DNA of 61,588 bases from an uncultured Acidimicrobiales bacterium (GCA_937922805.1 CALAJV010000033.1:1-61588); one strand, 5' to 3'; shown: positions 17,297-26,532, counted from the stretch's first letter. Notes: generated by a model from the sequence alone, not told the origin. Translations and numbers: made by a program.

Positions 17297-17625
17297 CATC
17301 GGCTCGCGAGCAGCGCACGGCTTTTATCCTCAAGGCCTTCTCGGCCGAGGATTCTCGAACCAAGACGCAAAAAGAGCGTGACCCGATCACCACCAGGACC
17401 GGGCCACGCGGACTTCCCCGTAGGGAAGCTTTGGACGGTGTTTACCGTCGCGATTTTGCTTGTATCGTCTGCTCAAATTCCTGCAGTCGATTCTGTGTAG
17501 TAGCGACTGCGTTACAAAGATCAGTGTGGCAAAGCTCGGGTAGGCAATGTGGGCAGATCTGGTAGGCAGAATCGCCGCGACCGGAAGCCATCCCATCATC
17601 AGCTCTGCTTGGTACGGTTGCTGGC
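17297..17625. other. Intergenic region with one weak small-gene candidate
   Basis: About 330 bp between the DUF169 and HAD genes. No tRNA, terminator with a clear T-tract, or promoter was recognised; the only candidate is the Cys-rich minus-strand frame listed at 17442. Confidence 0.55.
17442..17591 (-). CDS. Possible small Cys-rich protein
   Basis: 49 residues from ATG 17591; the frame also extends to a GTG-region start at 17651. It contains QICPHCLPELCHTDLC, a cysteine/histidine cluster that could bind a metal, followed by a polar helix (TTQNRLQEFEQTIQ). The composition looks protein-like rather than antisense noise, because no gene lies opposite most of it. I recognise no family and see no clear ribosome binding site, so it is only a candidate. 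Confidence 0.3.
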   Translation of the reverse strand: MASGRGDSAYQICPHCLPELCHTDLCNAVATTQNRLQEFEQTIQAKSRR

Positions 17626-18291
17626 GTGTCCGTCTCAGATAACTCAGCCAATGCTCAAGATCAGGTCGATGGCGGTGAAGCTGTCCCGCTAATCAGAGCC
17701 GTTTTGTTCGATATGGGAGGTGTCTTGGTTGAGCTGGGATCGCTAGATGAGCTGCTTGGCTTGTCTGTCGATGCCGGTCGCGAATTCTGGGAGTCCTGGC
17801 TTACCAGCGACGCTGTTCGAAAGTACGAGCGGGGCCTAACTGATACGGCAACATTTGCCGACCACCTTGTCGAGGAATTTCAGCTCACGCTCAGCGCCGA
17901 CGAGTTCATCGAGCGATTTCGCCAGTTTCCTCGGGGCTTATTCCCAGGTGCCGTCGAGCTTGTGGCCGGGCTTCCGAACGGGCTAATTACCGGCATTTTG
18001 AGTAACACCAACGAACTGCACTGGGAGAATCAGACTTCGGCTGAGGTGATTAAGAACCTCTGCCAACGGTCGTACCTTTCGTATGAACTACACATGGTCA
18101 AACCGGATCTGGATGTATTCGAACACATTGTTGCCGATCTAGACCTGCCAGCCGATCAGATTCTGTTTATCGATGATAACCAAATCAACGTCGATGGGGC
18201 CAGACAGGCCGGTCTACACGCACAGGTGGCACAGGGTGTGGCTGAAGCAAGCAACGTGCTTTCCCAATACCGGATGCACCACGACGTCTGA
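17626..18291 (+). CDS. HAD-superfamily hydrolase (YihX/epoxide hydrolase N-type)
   Basis: 221 residues from GTG. Motif I VLFDMGGVLVELG gives the nucleophile Asp and the acid/base position; motif II is GILSNTNELHW; motif III lysine lies in HMVKPD; motif IV is LFIDDNQINVDGARQAGLHA. This arrangement matches HAD subfamily IA phosphatases of the YihX type, which act on sugar phosphates such as glucose 1-phosphate. The second Asp of motif I (DxD) is Gly (DMG), as is common in this subgroup. Substrate unknown. Confidence 0.88.
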   Translation: MSVSDNSANAQDQVDGGEAVPLIRAVLFDMGGVLVELGSLDELLGLSVDAGREFWESWLTSDAVRKYERGLTDTATFADHLVEEFQLTLSADEFIERFRQFPRGLFPGAVELVAGLPNGLITGILSNTNELHWENQTSAEVIKNLCQRSYLSYELHMVKPDLDVFEHIVADLDLPADQILFIDDNQINVDGARQAGLHAQVAQGVAEASNVLSQYRMHHDV

Positions 18292-18341
18292 CCGTTAGGT
18301 CTTGATCGTCGCGAAATTCAAAGCGACAGGATTGGGCAGGC

Positions 18342-19637
18342 TCAACCTACTGAGCGTAACCCAACACCTTCGAATACAAATGTTCGTCGACCAAGAGCTA
18401 CCGTGTCACCCGACAACAGCTCGACCGGGTGTTGCGGAGCGAGCTGGTTCCATCGTTCGAATGAAATGTCCCAAACGTATGTGCCGTTGGTTGACTCTAG
18501 ATCGGTCAAGTGGACCGTCCAATCAACCAGCTCAAGCTTGGCATGGACCCGAGACAGTGTCTCGTTGTTGTCGTGAAGAACGAGAAGCTCTGTCGTGCCG
18601 TCTTCGGGGCGATTCGGCTCCCGTCCGATCAGGTACGAGCGATCAAGTCCGAAGGTTGCGCCATCATCGAAGACTATGAAGCCCAACGTTGGGCGTGGTC
18701 CCACAATCTGGTTTCGAGCCAAATGGGCCATCGAGAGGCCGCAGACCATGCAGTAGCTTGCGGCTGGGTTGTTGAAGTGCTCTCGAGGACACAAGATGCC
18801 GCTTACTTCAACTGCCCGCTCATCGACAGCCGGAGCGCTTCCGTTCTCATCTGCTGGCAACGCTGATCGAAGAGGAGGTAGTTGCTGTAGCGGTTCTGCC
18901 CCAACTAGTACGACAGAGCGGAACGGCACTTGCATCCCGCTTTCGCCGGTCTGACTAACCGCTGATTGGAACGAATCTCCCGAATTTGGTTGAAGATCTT
19001 CCTCTTGGGAGAAGATATCTGGCACCGACACCGGTTGCTCAACGGGCGGAGGCTCCACTGTTTCGTCAAGAGATTGCGGGATGTCAAAGTCGGCTTCGGA
19101 CGGTTCGTCGCGAGGGGCCGGACTTGGTGTTGCAACTTCTGGCGCTGGTGGGGCGACGTTGGCTGGGACGGCTGGGGCAGCGGCCGCCACAGTTAACAGG
19201 GTTAGCCCAGCGCCGGGGGCAACTCCACGACGGAGGTCGAACGGAGCTACCGGCTCAGCCGCTTTACTCAGGTTGGAAGCTCGCACGGTCAGCCGGTGAG
19301 CGGACAATGGCATCTGGAGTTTGACTAGGCCCTGCGATCCGTCGAGCAGAATTTCTCCGTCGGCTAGAATTTCGATCGCTCCGTAAGCAACGGCCATTGG
19401 CCCGCCGGTTGCTTCAACCAGCATTCCTACTGAGCGAAGTTTTTCGGCCGCTAGCAGATCATTGATTGCTCGAAGCATGGTTTGTGAGGTCGGTTCCGGT
19501 CCAAGCTCATCGAACATCGCGTCAACGTTGTTGTCGTGAGCTGAATCACTTGGAACAACAACTGCGATGTCGGGCCACCGCGCCACCACGCCAAGACCGC
19601 GGTGAATTTGGCCGGCGCGAAGGTCTAGATCAGTCAT
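18342..19637 (-). CDS. FHA-domain protein with central Cys cluster
   Basis: 431 residues, ATG 19637. An N-terminal domain of about 170 residues without a recognised family is followed by a Pro/Ala/Glu-rich linker, a small cysteine element CPREHFNNPAASYCMVCG (near residue 285) that looks like a zinc knuckle, and a C-terminal FHA domain with YLIGREPN, LSRVHAKLEL and DLESTNGTYVW. FHA domains bind phosphothreonine. The N-terminal part (MFDELGPEPTSQTMLRAIND...) resembles proteins that sense or report on secretion-related scaffolds, but this is not demonstrable. It lies directly downstream of a pseudokinase on the same strand, so the two probably act in one signalling module. Confidence 0.85.
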   Translation of the reverse strand: MTDLDLRAGQIHRGLGVVARWPDIAVVVPSDSAHDNNVDAMFDELGPEPTSQTMLRAINDLLAAEKLRSVGMLVEATGGPMAVAYGAIEILADGEILLDGSQGLVKLQMPLSAHRLTVRASNLSKAAEPVAPFDLRRGVAPGAGLTLLTVAAAAPAVPANVAPPAPEVATPSPAPRDEPSEADFDIPQSLDETVEPPPVEQPVSVPDIFSQEEDLQPNSGDSFQSAVSQTGESGMQVPFRSVVLVGAEPLQQLPPLRSALPADENGSAPAVDERAVEVSGILCPREHFNNPAASYCMVCGLSMAHLARNQIVGPRPTLGFIVFDDGATFGLDRSYLIGREPNRPEDGTTELLVLHDNNETLSRVHAKLELVDWTVHLTDLESTNGTYVWDISFERWNQLAPQHPVELLSGDTVALGRRTFVFEGVGLRSVG

Positions 19638-19700
19638 TGTGATGAACCTCGCATTGTGATGAACTTCGTCCTATTTTGAACTTCGTCTCGTGATGAACGG
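19638..19700 (-). repeat. Short direct repeats between pseudokinase and FHA gene
   Basis: Read on the minus strand, GTTCATCAC occurs three times between 19638 and 19700, with two GACGAAGTTCA stretches among the copies. The unit carries no obvious ribosome binding site. It may be a slippage product. Confidence 0.5.
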
Positions 19701-19713
19701 GTGCCCGTGGTGC

Positions 19714-20529
19714 TCATGCCTGCTCCGATTGGCGATCGGCTTCGGCTTCGATAGCCATCGCTAGTGCTTCGGCCGTGGCTGGCCGTTCGGCTGGGTCGGC
19801 GGATACACATGCTTCAATAATGTGTCGTTCACCGTTGCGTAGAGCGTCGCCCATCGCCGGTCGATTGTTCAAGATGTGCCTTAACGCAGCAATAAGGCTA
19901 TTCGTTGGCAGGTTTGGATACATCGGTTGGCCGGTGAGTACCTTGTGTAACGTCGCTCCAATAGCCCAGACGTCGCTTGCTCTCGATGGCGACTGGCCTT
20001 GAATCACCTCAGGTGGAATAAACTCAACTGCCCCGACCTGGCCATGTCCGGCCACTGTTTGACCAGGATTCAAGATTTGGGTTAACCCTAGATCGCCGAG
20101 CTTCCCTTTTTCGTCGACGACAAGGATATTGCCAGGGCGTATGGCTCGGTGGGCAATGCCAGCATCGTGAAGTTCGTTCGCTCCTCGGGCCCCATTGGCG
20201 ACAGCCCGTAAGACGGCGGCTCTTCCTAGCGGCCTTGCCGGTCGGGCCAGCGAACCGCCAGAAAAGTACTCACCGGCAAAGTACAGAATTCCACCTTGTT
20301 GACCGAAGTCAAAGAGCGAGGCCAAGTTGGCGGAGTCGCGCGAGGCATAGATTCGTAGGTGGTTGGCAACCCGCTCAAAGTCATCGTCTGATGCCGCGTG
20401 GGTGACCGTTTTGATGGCGACCACTTCGTCGTCAATGCCGAGCCGGTCAGGTGCCTTGGCTAACCAAGCCTCGCCCTGGCTGCCCTCACCGAGCGGCTGA
20501 ATGATTTCGTAATCAGCGATGCGTTGCAT
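19714..20529 (-). CDS. Ser/Thr protein kinase-like protein, predicted pseudokinase
   Basis: 271 residues, ATG 20529, essentially only the kinase fold. The Gly-rich loop LGEGSQGEAWLA and the VAIK lysine (Lys40) are present, and Asn134 and the Asp of DLG (Asp146) are kept. The catalytic loop reads HRAIRPGN instead of HRDLKPEN: the catalytic base Asp is Ala129 and the following Lys is Arg. Such a protein may bind nucleotide but should not phosphorylate efficiently. No transmembrane segment or PASTA domain. It precedes the FHA gene by 76 bp on the same strand. A kinase with intact residues is at 31929-33083. Confidence 0.88.
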   Translation of the reverse strand: MQRIADYEIIQPLGEGSQGEAWLAKAPDRLGIDDEVVAIKTVTHAASDDDFERVANHLRIYASRDSANLASLFDFGQQGGILYFAGEYFSGGSLARPARPLGRAAVLRAVANGARGANELHDAGIAHRAIRPGNILVVDEKGKLGDLGLTQILNPGQTVAGHGQVGAVEFIPPEVIQGQSPSRASDVWAIGATLHKVLTGQPMYPNLPTNSLIAALRHILNNRPAMGDALRNGERHIIEACVSADPAERPATAEALAMAIEAEADRQSEQA

Positions 20530-21053
20530 TCAGGATCCTTGCTGGCCGAAATAGTTTTAGGTGGGTTGCCCAATGGGTTGATTCAAAGGGGCAGATCTAC
20601 GTGCAAATACAAGTGTAAATATACGTAAGGTAGCCGGGTTCAACCACCTCGATCTCAAGCCTATTGCAAACCTGTGATCACCGGTAACGGGGAGCAATTC
20701 TGACATATCTAGGTTCCAAGCCGATATCTGACCGTTGCAAACCATCGATACCAGCCATATTGGAGCTGGAGAGGCCCCGCCGATCAGGCCAACAGCCCAC
20801 AAGAATTCGGCCAAACTATGCGACTGTGGCTTGAAAATGCCGGTAATCAACAGTAATCACCTAGCAATTGTCCAGCTCGGAGCGGTCGCCAATGGTTATT
20901 CACGCAGCTAGAACGGAGTGTTCATCGGCGATTAGAAGACCAAATAGCCTCTGGGCTGGTAAGTTCGACCCTGGGACAGGGCGATGACTTGCATTAGCAA
21001 AGGTCTTTGTCTGACCCGACAAGACGTGTTTACTACCAAAAGAAGGGTCCGAT
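20530..21053. other. Divergent intergenic region
   Basis: About 520 bp between the divergently transcribed pseudokinase and LysM/BON genes. Possible frames (such as 20557-20850 on minus) have no recognisable features. The region is somewhat AT-richer than its surroundings and likely holds both promoters; nothing else was recognised. Confidence 0.55.
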
Positions 21054-21620
21054 ATGGGCGTTTTTGACTTCGTTAGGGAAGCAGGTGCCAAAATTGGCAT
21101 CGGTGACAGTAAGGCAGAGAAAGAGGCGAAAGCCGAAGCTGCTTCGGCCGAACGGGCGGCTGAGATGGCCAAGCGAATCCGAGCCCGTAAAGCCCGCAAA
21201 GCTTCTGAAGCAGCAGCTGAGGCCAAGATGGAACGGCTGCAAGAATCGAAGAAAGCGAGCGGTCTCGAAGCCTATGTGAAGAACCTTGGCTTCGATGTCG
21301 ACGGCCTCGACATCCGGTACGACGATGGGCTCGCAACCGTTTCGGGCACCGTGGCCGATCAGGAAACCCGTGAGAAGGTGATCTTGGCAATCGGCAACGT
21401 CTCCGACGTTGGCACGGTTCAAGATGAGATCAAGGTAACCAATGATGCAGATGAATCAGAACTGCACATGGTTGTCTCTGGCGATACCTTGAGCGCGATC
21501 GCCAAGGATCGGTACGGCGACGCGAGCAAGTACCCAGTAATCTTTGAAGCCAACAAGCCAATGTTGACCGACCCAGACAAGATCTATGTAGGTCAGGTTC
21601 TTCGAATTCCGGCCCTGTAG
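21054..21620 (+). CDS. BON and LysM domain protein (Kbp/YgaU-like)
   Basis: 188 residues, ATG 21054, AAGAAGGG just upstream. A charged, Ala-rich helical N-terminus (residues 1-70) leads into a BON domain (about 72-130, with GLATVSGTVADQETREKV) and a C-terminal LysM (about 138-187, MVVSGDTLSAIAKDRYGD to VGQVLRIPAL). This order matches the small E. coli protein Kbp (YgaU), a cytoplasmic K+-binding protein, and there is no signal peptide here either. Potassium binding is inferred by analogy only. A hairpin at 21698 may terminate the transcript. Confidence 0.88.
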   Translation: MGVFDFVREAGAKIGIGDSKAEKEAKAEAASAERAAEMAKRIRARKARKASEAAAEAKMERLQESKKASGLEAYVKNLGFDVDGLDIRYDDGLATVSGTVADQETREKVILAIGNVSDVGTVQDEIKVTNDADESELHMVVSGDTLSAIAKDRYGDASKYPVIFEANKPMLTDPDKIYVGQVLRIPAL

Positions 21621-21697
21621 CTTCGGCTCCAGCGTTGCCAGAACTGGTGGACCTACAATCAGGTGCACCTAGTGTCTGTTATTAACTAAGCGAGACC

Positions 21698-21730
21698 GAT
21701 TGTGCCGGGACGATAATTCCCGGCACAATC
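21698..21730. terminator. Perfect 13-bp inverted repeat, probable terminator
   Basis: GATTGTGCCGGGA (21698-21710) and TCCCGGCACAATC (21718-21730) are exact reverse complements around a 7-base loop. Only GCGTTT follows, a weak T-tract, so either termination of the LysM/BON transcript or an operator for the next gene is possible. Confidence 0.6.
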
Positions 21731-21759
21731 GCGTTTGGATCGTTGAAACGTTAAGGACA

Positions 21760-23538
21760 ATGAACCCTCCCGACCCAACCACCGAGCCGACGAATAGTGT
21801 CGCCGTGAACGAAGCAGATCTGCTGGAGCGACACGCGCCAGTGCTTCGGTTCGATAGTCGCGAGCTTTTCTTCCCAACGTCAGTCGATGGCTATATGAAG
21901 GCAAGCTCACTCTTCGTAGATGGCGAGATGATGCTCGATCAAGGAGAGGTGGATGAGTCGGTACTTGACCATCGCCTTGCCCCTAAGAGCTATCTGCAGT
22001 TTGTATCCGAGTTCGATCGGGGAGCGGTCGTTCGTGACGAAGCTCGCCGACTAGCAAGGAAGCTCTTTGGGCCCCGGCTTGGCCGAGTTGGCTTGTTCGG
22101 TCGGATACTCGACGCACTGTTTCTGCTGAGCGTTTTTGTTCGGCCGACAACTCCAAGGCTTACTACTGCTGCCGCGTCGATAAAGGCTGAAAAGCTCCAA
22201 CTCCACGATGAGCCGGTCGTCTACGGCAGAGTTCACCAAGTCGGGAGCTGGCTCGTTCTTCACTACGCCTATTTCTACGTCATGAATGACTGGCGTAGCG
22301 GCTATCGAGGTTTGAACGATCATGAGGCCGACTGGGAGCAAGCATGGATAATGTGCGACCCTAAAAATGGTCAACCGGTTTGGGTTGTCTGTTCCAGTCA
22401 CGATCACAAAGGGGTCAACTTGCGTCGACATTGGGATGACCCAGAGTGCCGACGTCAAGGCGACCGTCCGGTTCTGTTTGTAGGAGCAGGCTCGCACGCG
22501 TTGTACTTCCGGCCCGGAGACTATGTAACTCGAATTGATGTTCCCGGTTTGCGTTGGCTGCTTCGGCTCCAACGTTGGGTGCGACAAGCATTGCGAATAA
22601 AGGACCAAGCGGCTGATCGGGGTCTCGGCCCCGCGCTAGGTATGCCCTTTATCGATGCCGCCACCGGCGACGGTCGAGAAGTAGCTGAGTGGTCAGTCGA
22701 GATTCTCGACAATGACCGAAGTTGTTTCGGACAGTTCCGGGGTCTTTGGGGGTTCGATAGCGGCGATCCGTTGAACGGTGAACGAGGGCCATCAGGACCA
22801 AAGTTTGACCGAACCGGTGAAATCCGATTGTCGTGGGCGGATCCCATTGGGTTCGCTGGCCTCCACGGCTCCGGACCTCCGTCGCGAGCTCCAGCTGAGC
22901 TGCGTTTGTCGAACATCAGCGGGACGATGGCTGCGCTCGAGAGTGAAATCGGTCGGGCTTCGCAGCTGTTGCCGCTAGTACAAAAAAACGAGAATTCCGG
23001 CGAAATGACCGAAGACTCGGAACGGTTGAGCGAGCTGCGTCGACAGCTAGTCGAACTTCGCGACTTACGAACTCGAATTCAACGGGGCGACACGGTACAG
23101 GGTGATTATCGGGCTCACCTTGACCGTCCAGCTATTCCGCTTGCGCCTCCACAGGAAGCTGGAAGAATTTTGGCGCTTTGGGCCGCGTTAAGTGTTCCGC
23201 TCCTACTCTTGTCGGTCGCGGCGCTACTCGTCTTCGATGGTCTTGCTATCGGAACCCTGCTCCTAGCGACAGCTGCTGGTTTTTCAATATTCGAGCAACT
23301 GGTTCGAAGACATTTTCAGGCAGTGTTTCGACTGATCGTGATCTATGTAATCATGGCCTCGTCGTTTGTGCTTATTGGTGCCTTTTTCTGGGGTGCACTC
23401 TCGGTCAGTATCTGGGCGATCGGAGCGATGATAACGACGGGTGCCGTTGTGCTTTTCGTCGCCAACATCGGTGAGCTGACCGCAGTACAGCGGCGAGCTG
23501 AAGCCGCAGCGAATGACGAGGCGATCGAAGCCGAGTGA
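21760..23538 (+). CDS. Vps62-like domain fused to membrane segments
   Basis: 592 residues from ATG 21760, chosen because AAGGA sits 2-7 bases before it and the earlier possible start lies inside the hairpin. The N-terminal half resembles the eukaryote-type Vps62/DUF946 fold: YAYFYVMNDW, NDHEADWEQAWIM, VVCSSHDHKG and VGAGSHALYF with conserved His/Asp/Glu. A coiled region (about 400-460) follows, then about four hydrophobic helices (about 490-580) and an acidic Ala-rich end. The Vps62-like part is soluble, on the side opposite or next to the membrane depending on topology. Its biochemical role is unknown; Vps62 proteins in yeast are linked to vacuolar sorting. No neighbour explains it. Confidence 0.72.
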   Translation: MNPPDPTTEPTNSVAVNEADLLERHAPVLRFDSRELFFPTSVDGYMKASSLFVDGEMMLDQGEVDESVLDHRLAPKSYLQFVSEFDRGAVVRDEARRLARKLFGPRLGRVGLFGRILDALFLLSVFVRPTTPRLTTAAASIKAEKLQLHDEPVVYGRVHQVGSWLVLHYAYFYVMNDWRSGYRGLNDHEADWEQAWIMCDPKNGQPVWVVCSSHDHKGVNLRRHWDDPECRRQGDRPVLFVGAGSHALYFRPGDYVTRIDVPGLRWLLRLQRWVRQALRIKDQAADRGLGPALGMPFIDAATGDGREVAEWSVEILDNDRSCFGQFRGLWGFDSGDPLNGERGPSGPKFDRTGEIRLSWADPIGFAGLHGSGPPSRAPAELRLSNISGTMAALESEIGRASQLLPLVQKNENSGEMTEDSERLSELRRQLVELRDLRTRIQRGDTVQGDYRAHLDRPAIPLAPPQEAGRILALWAALSVPLLLLSVAALLVFDGLAIGTLLLATAAGFSIFEQLVRRHFQAVFRLIVIYVIMASSFVLIGAFFWGALSVSIWAIGAMITTGAVVLFVANIGELTAVQRRAEAAANDEAIEAE

Positions 23539-23580
23539 TTGGCGCTAACGACCGGTAGGTCAGCCGGTCGGGCTAGTTGA

Positions 23581-24768
23581 TCAGCCGCTTGCCGGGTTCA
23601 ACCCATCAGCCAGCCGGCGGCCAGCTTCAAGTAGCGTTTGATCGGACTTGGCGAAGCAGAACCGCACCAACGTCGCCCCGTTCCGGCTGTCTTGATAGAA
23701 CACTTCGCTAGGCACGGCAACGACGCCGGCCATCTCCGGCAAGCGGAGACAGAAGTCGACACCATTATCGAAACCTAACGGGCGAATGTCGGCCGTGGTG
23801 AAGTAGGTGCCTTCTGGCTGAAATACCTCAAATCCGGCTGCCTCCAACAAGTCGCTCAGCAAATCTCGTTTCGCTTTCATTGAGCTGGTTAACGACTGAT
23901 AGAAATCGTCGCCAAGCCGTAAGCCGGTTGCGATCGCTGGTTGGAAAGGAGCGCCGTTCACAAAGGTAAGAAACTGCTTGGCGGTGCGAACAGCGGTAAT
24001 GAGAGGTGCTGGCCCCACCGCCCAACCGATCTTCCATCCGGTGCAAGAGAACGTCTTTCCACCAGAAGAGATGGTGACAGTTCGGTCACTCATGCCTGGG
24101 AAGGCGGCAAGGGGAAGGTGGCTTCTTTCGAAAACGATGTGCTCGTACACTTCGTCAGTTACCGCGATTACATCGTGTTGGCAGCACAGCTCCGCGATAA
24201 GTGTGAGTTCGGCTTCGGTAAAAACTTTCCCGGTTGGGTTATGAGGGCTGTTTAGCAGCAACAATCTGGTCTTGGGGCTGAAGGCCCTTCGAAGCTCGTC
24301 TGGGTCAAACTCAAACGTCGTCCCCGATGGGGGAGGGCGAAGTACTACCCCTTTCATTATCGCACCGGCCAGCGAAATGCCAGCGCCGTACGAGTCATAT
24401 GTTGGATCGAAGACAATTACTTCGTCGCCGGTCTCGCACAAGCTGAGCATGCTGGCTGCGATGGCCTCGGTGGCTCCCGCTGTGACTAGAACTTCGCTCT
24501 CTGGGTCGTAGTCGAGCTTCCAGAAACGTTTTTGATGTTCGGCGATCGCTACTCTCAGGTCGGCTATTCCTGGGCCTGGCGGGTATTGGTTTACGCCGGC
24601 TTGGATTGCGTCGACAGCAGCATTTAGAACTTCGATTGGGCCATCAGAGTCCGGAAATCCTTGGCCCAGATTAACTGCGTTCGTCTTGGCCGCCAGCGCC
24701 GACATTTCAGCAAAGATGGTTGTGCCGAACCCTTGCAGTCGAGAACTTAGGTGAGGTGTTCGTCCCAT
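23581..24768 (-). CDS. Class I/II PLP-dependent aminotransferase
   Basis: 395 residues from ATG 24768. Fold-type I aminotransferase: VNLGQGFPDSDGP, NQYPPGPGIADLR, the NSPHNPTGKVF loop, DEVYEHIVF, and the PLP lysine in SSGGKTFSCTGWKIGW. This pattern is close to N-succinyldiaminopimelate aminotransferase DapC and to methionine/kynurenine aminotransferases (YbdL, KAT); the exact substrate cannot be fixed. Actinobacteria often use such an enzyme for DapC, making lysine/peptidoglycan synthesis the leading guess. Divergent from the FAD oxidase gene. Confidence 0.9.
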   Translation of the reverse strand: MGRTPHLSSRLQGFGTTIFAEMSALAAKTNAVNLGQGFPDSDGPIEVLNAAVDAIQAGVNQYPPGPGIADLRVAIAEHQKRFWKLDYDPESEVLVTAGATEAIAASMLSLCETGDEVIVFDPTYDSYGAGISLAGAIMKGVVLRPPPSGTTFEFDPDELRRAFSPKTRLLLLNSPHNPTGKVFTEAELTLIAELCCQHDVIAVTDEVYEHIVFERSHLPLAAFPGMSDRTVTISSGGKTFSCTGWKIGWAVGPAPLITAVRTAKQFLTFVNGAPFQPAIATGLRLGDDFYQSLTSSMKAKRDLLSDLLEAAGFEVFQPEGTYFTTADIRPLGFDNGVDFCLRLPEMAGVVAVPSEVFYQDSRNGATLVRFCFAKSDQTLLEAGRRLADGLNPASG

Positions 24769-24849
24769 CGTCAAACGCTAGTCGAACTCGACGCTCCCCG
24801 CCGCTTTTTCGACTAGTGGGACGTGGGGTCCATAACTTAGACTGGCGCC

Positions 24850-26214
24850 GTGACGATTGTTAGCGAACTCACGGCCAGGTTGCCAGCTGATCGGTTACAG
24901 ATCGATGGTGAAGTAGTGGCGTCTTACAGCCAAGATCGGGCGGTGTTCGAACAGGCCGGACAGGCGGTAGTGCTCGCCATGCCGACCAACACCGCCGAGG
25001 TTGTAGCGGTCGTCGAAGCTGCTAATGCTGCCAACGTTCCGATCGTGGCCCGTGGAGCTGGCACCGGCCTAACCGGAGCGGCAAACGCAGTGGACGGCTG
25101 TGTCGTTTTGTCGATGCATCGAATGGACGAGATTCTTGAAATAGACACAACCAACCGAATCGCTCGACTCCAGCCCGGTGTCATCAATTCTGACCTGAAG
25201 GCGGCGGTTGCCGCCGAGGGTTTGTTCTACCCGCCCGACCCGGCTTCGTTTGAAATGTCGAGTATCGGGGGCAACGTCGCTACCAACGCCGGTGGTCTGT
25301 GCTGCGTGAAGTATGGGGTTACCCGCGACTACGTAGTTGGCCTGGAAGTGGTTCTCGCTTCTGGTCAGGTAATGAAGACCGGACGGAAAACGATCAAGTC
25401 GACAACTGGTTTTGATCTAACCGGGTTGTTCGTTGGATCAGAAGGATTGCTTGGCATTATCACCGAGGTAACCGTCAAGCTGTTGCCAGCGCCCCCGCCG
25501 CCGGCGACCGCGGTGGCCTATTTCGATCAGCTGACGGCAGTCGGTGACGCCATCGTTCGAATATTTCGTGAAGGTCACGAGCCAGCCATGATGGAAATTC
25601 TGGACCAGCCAACGTTGCGTCAGGTGGACGCGGTGTACAACATGGATCTTGACATCGACGCCGCCTGCTTGCTGCTGATCCAAACGGTTGGCGATAATTC
25701 AGCCTCCCGGATTGCTGAAATCGCATCTATTTGTCGAGATGAAGGGTCGACCTTTGTCCATCATGTCGACGACCCAGATGAGGGCGACATGCTGATCGAG
25801 GTTCGGCGCCGAGCTTGGCCGGCGTTTGAAAAACTGGGTAAGTCGTTGTTGCCCGAAGATGTGGCCGTTCCGAGGCAACGGTTGCCAGAGCTTATTGACG
25901 GCATTCAGAAAATCGGTCTACGGCACGACGTGTTTATGCCCGTCATCGGCCACGCTGGCGATGGAAACATGCATCCGTTGCTCGTGTTCGACGGCAACGA
26001 CCCGGATGAGATTGCTAGGGCGCTCGCTGCCTTCAACGACATCGTCGCGTTGGCGGTTGAGTTAGGCGGAACAATCGCCGCTGAGCACGGAGTCGGAACC
26101 CTGAAGCGCAGATTTGTTTCGGACGAACTCGATCCGGTCCAGCTTGATGTTCAGCGCCAAATGAAGAAGCTGCTCGATCCTGATGGTCGAATGAACCCCG
26201 GAAAGGCGCTTTGA
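24850..26214 (+). CDS. FAD-linked oxidase (GlcD/D-lactate dehydrogenase type)
   Basis: 454 residues from GTG. VAO-family flavoenzyme oxidising a 2-hydroxy acid: the FAD domain carries VPIVARGAGTGLTGAAN and SIGGNVATNAGGLCCVKYG, and the C-terminal substrate domain ends in HAGDGNMHPLL, GGTIAAEHGVGTLKR and LDPDGRMNPGKAL. Length matches GlcD. Glycolate or D-lactate is the likely substrate. The partner subunits GlcE/GlcF are not adjacent. A long run without further genes separates it from korA. Confidence 0.9.
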   Translation: MTIVSELTARLPADRLQIDGEVVASYSQDRAVFEQAGQAVVLAMPTNTAEVVAVVEAANAANVPIVARGAGTGLTGAANAVDGCVVLSMHRMDEILEIDTTNRIARLQPGVINSDLKAAVAAEGLFYPPDPASFEMSSIGGNVATNAGGLCCVKYGVTRDYVVGLEVVLASGQVMKTGRKTIKSTTGFDLTGLFVGSEGLLGIITEVTVKLLPAPPPPATAVAYFDQLTAVGDAIVRIFREGHEPAMMEILDQPTLRQVDAVYNMDLDIDAACLLLIQTVGDNSASRIAEIASICRDEGSTFVHHVDDPDEGDMLIEVRRRAWPAFEKLGKSLLPEDVAVPRQRLPELIDGIQKIGLRHDVFMPVIGHAGDGNMHPLLVFDGNDPDEIARALAAFNDIVALAVELGGTIAAEHGVGTLKRRFVSDELDPVQLDVQRQMKKLLDPDGRMNPGKAL

Positions 26215-26532
26215 GTCTTCCTTGACTTTCAACGTTAATGAAGTCGCCCAGTTTGCGTAGCGACCCAGTTATCGAGGAACATCTAGGTGCGAAGATCTTA
26301 CAGCAAGTGTCGAATAACAATATTGTTGGTCGTACTGCAAACGGTTTCTCAAAAACACGAAGACCGTTGCCAAGTGCGTTGGCAGTCAGGATACGGTAGA
26401 TCCAGTACACGAGACGTGGGGTCAAAAGACACGTAGTGTCGAGCTTGTTTGCAGGGGGACTGCAAAGCTGGCGCCGTTCGCGGCTATGCCCTGACCCGAA
26501 TCACGACGGGGCCAAAACAGACTGAGAAACAA
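26215..26532. other. Intergenic region upstream of korA
   Basis: About 320 bp. The korA frame stays open upstream to a TTG at 26449, but that extension has no family similarity. A 7-bp hairpin (TTTGCAG/CTGCAAA, 26445-26463) is the only structure noticed. Confidence 0.5.

Noticed and set aside
20557..20850. 97-codon minus-strand frame upstream of the pseudokinase
   Set aside because: No motif, no ribosome binding site, and it would occupy the divergent promoter region.
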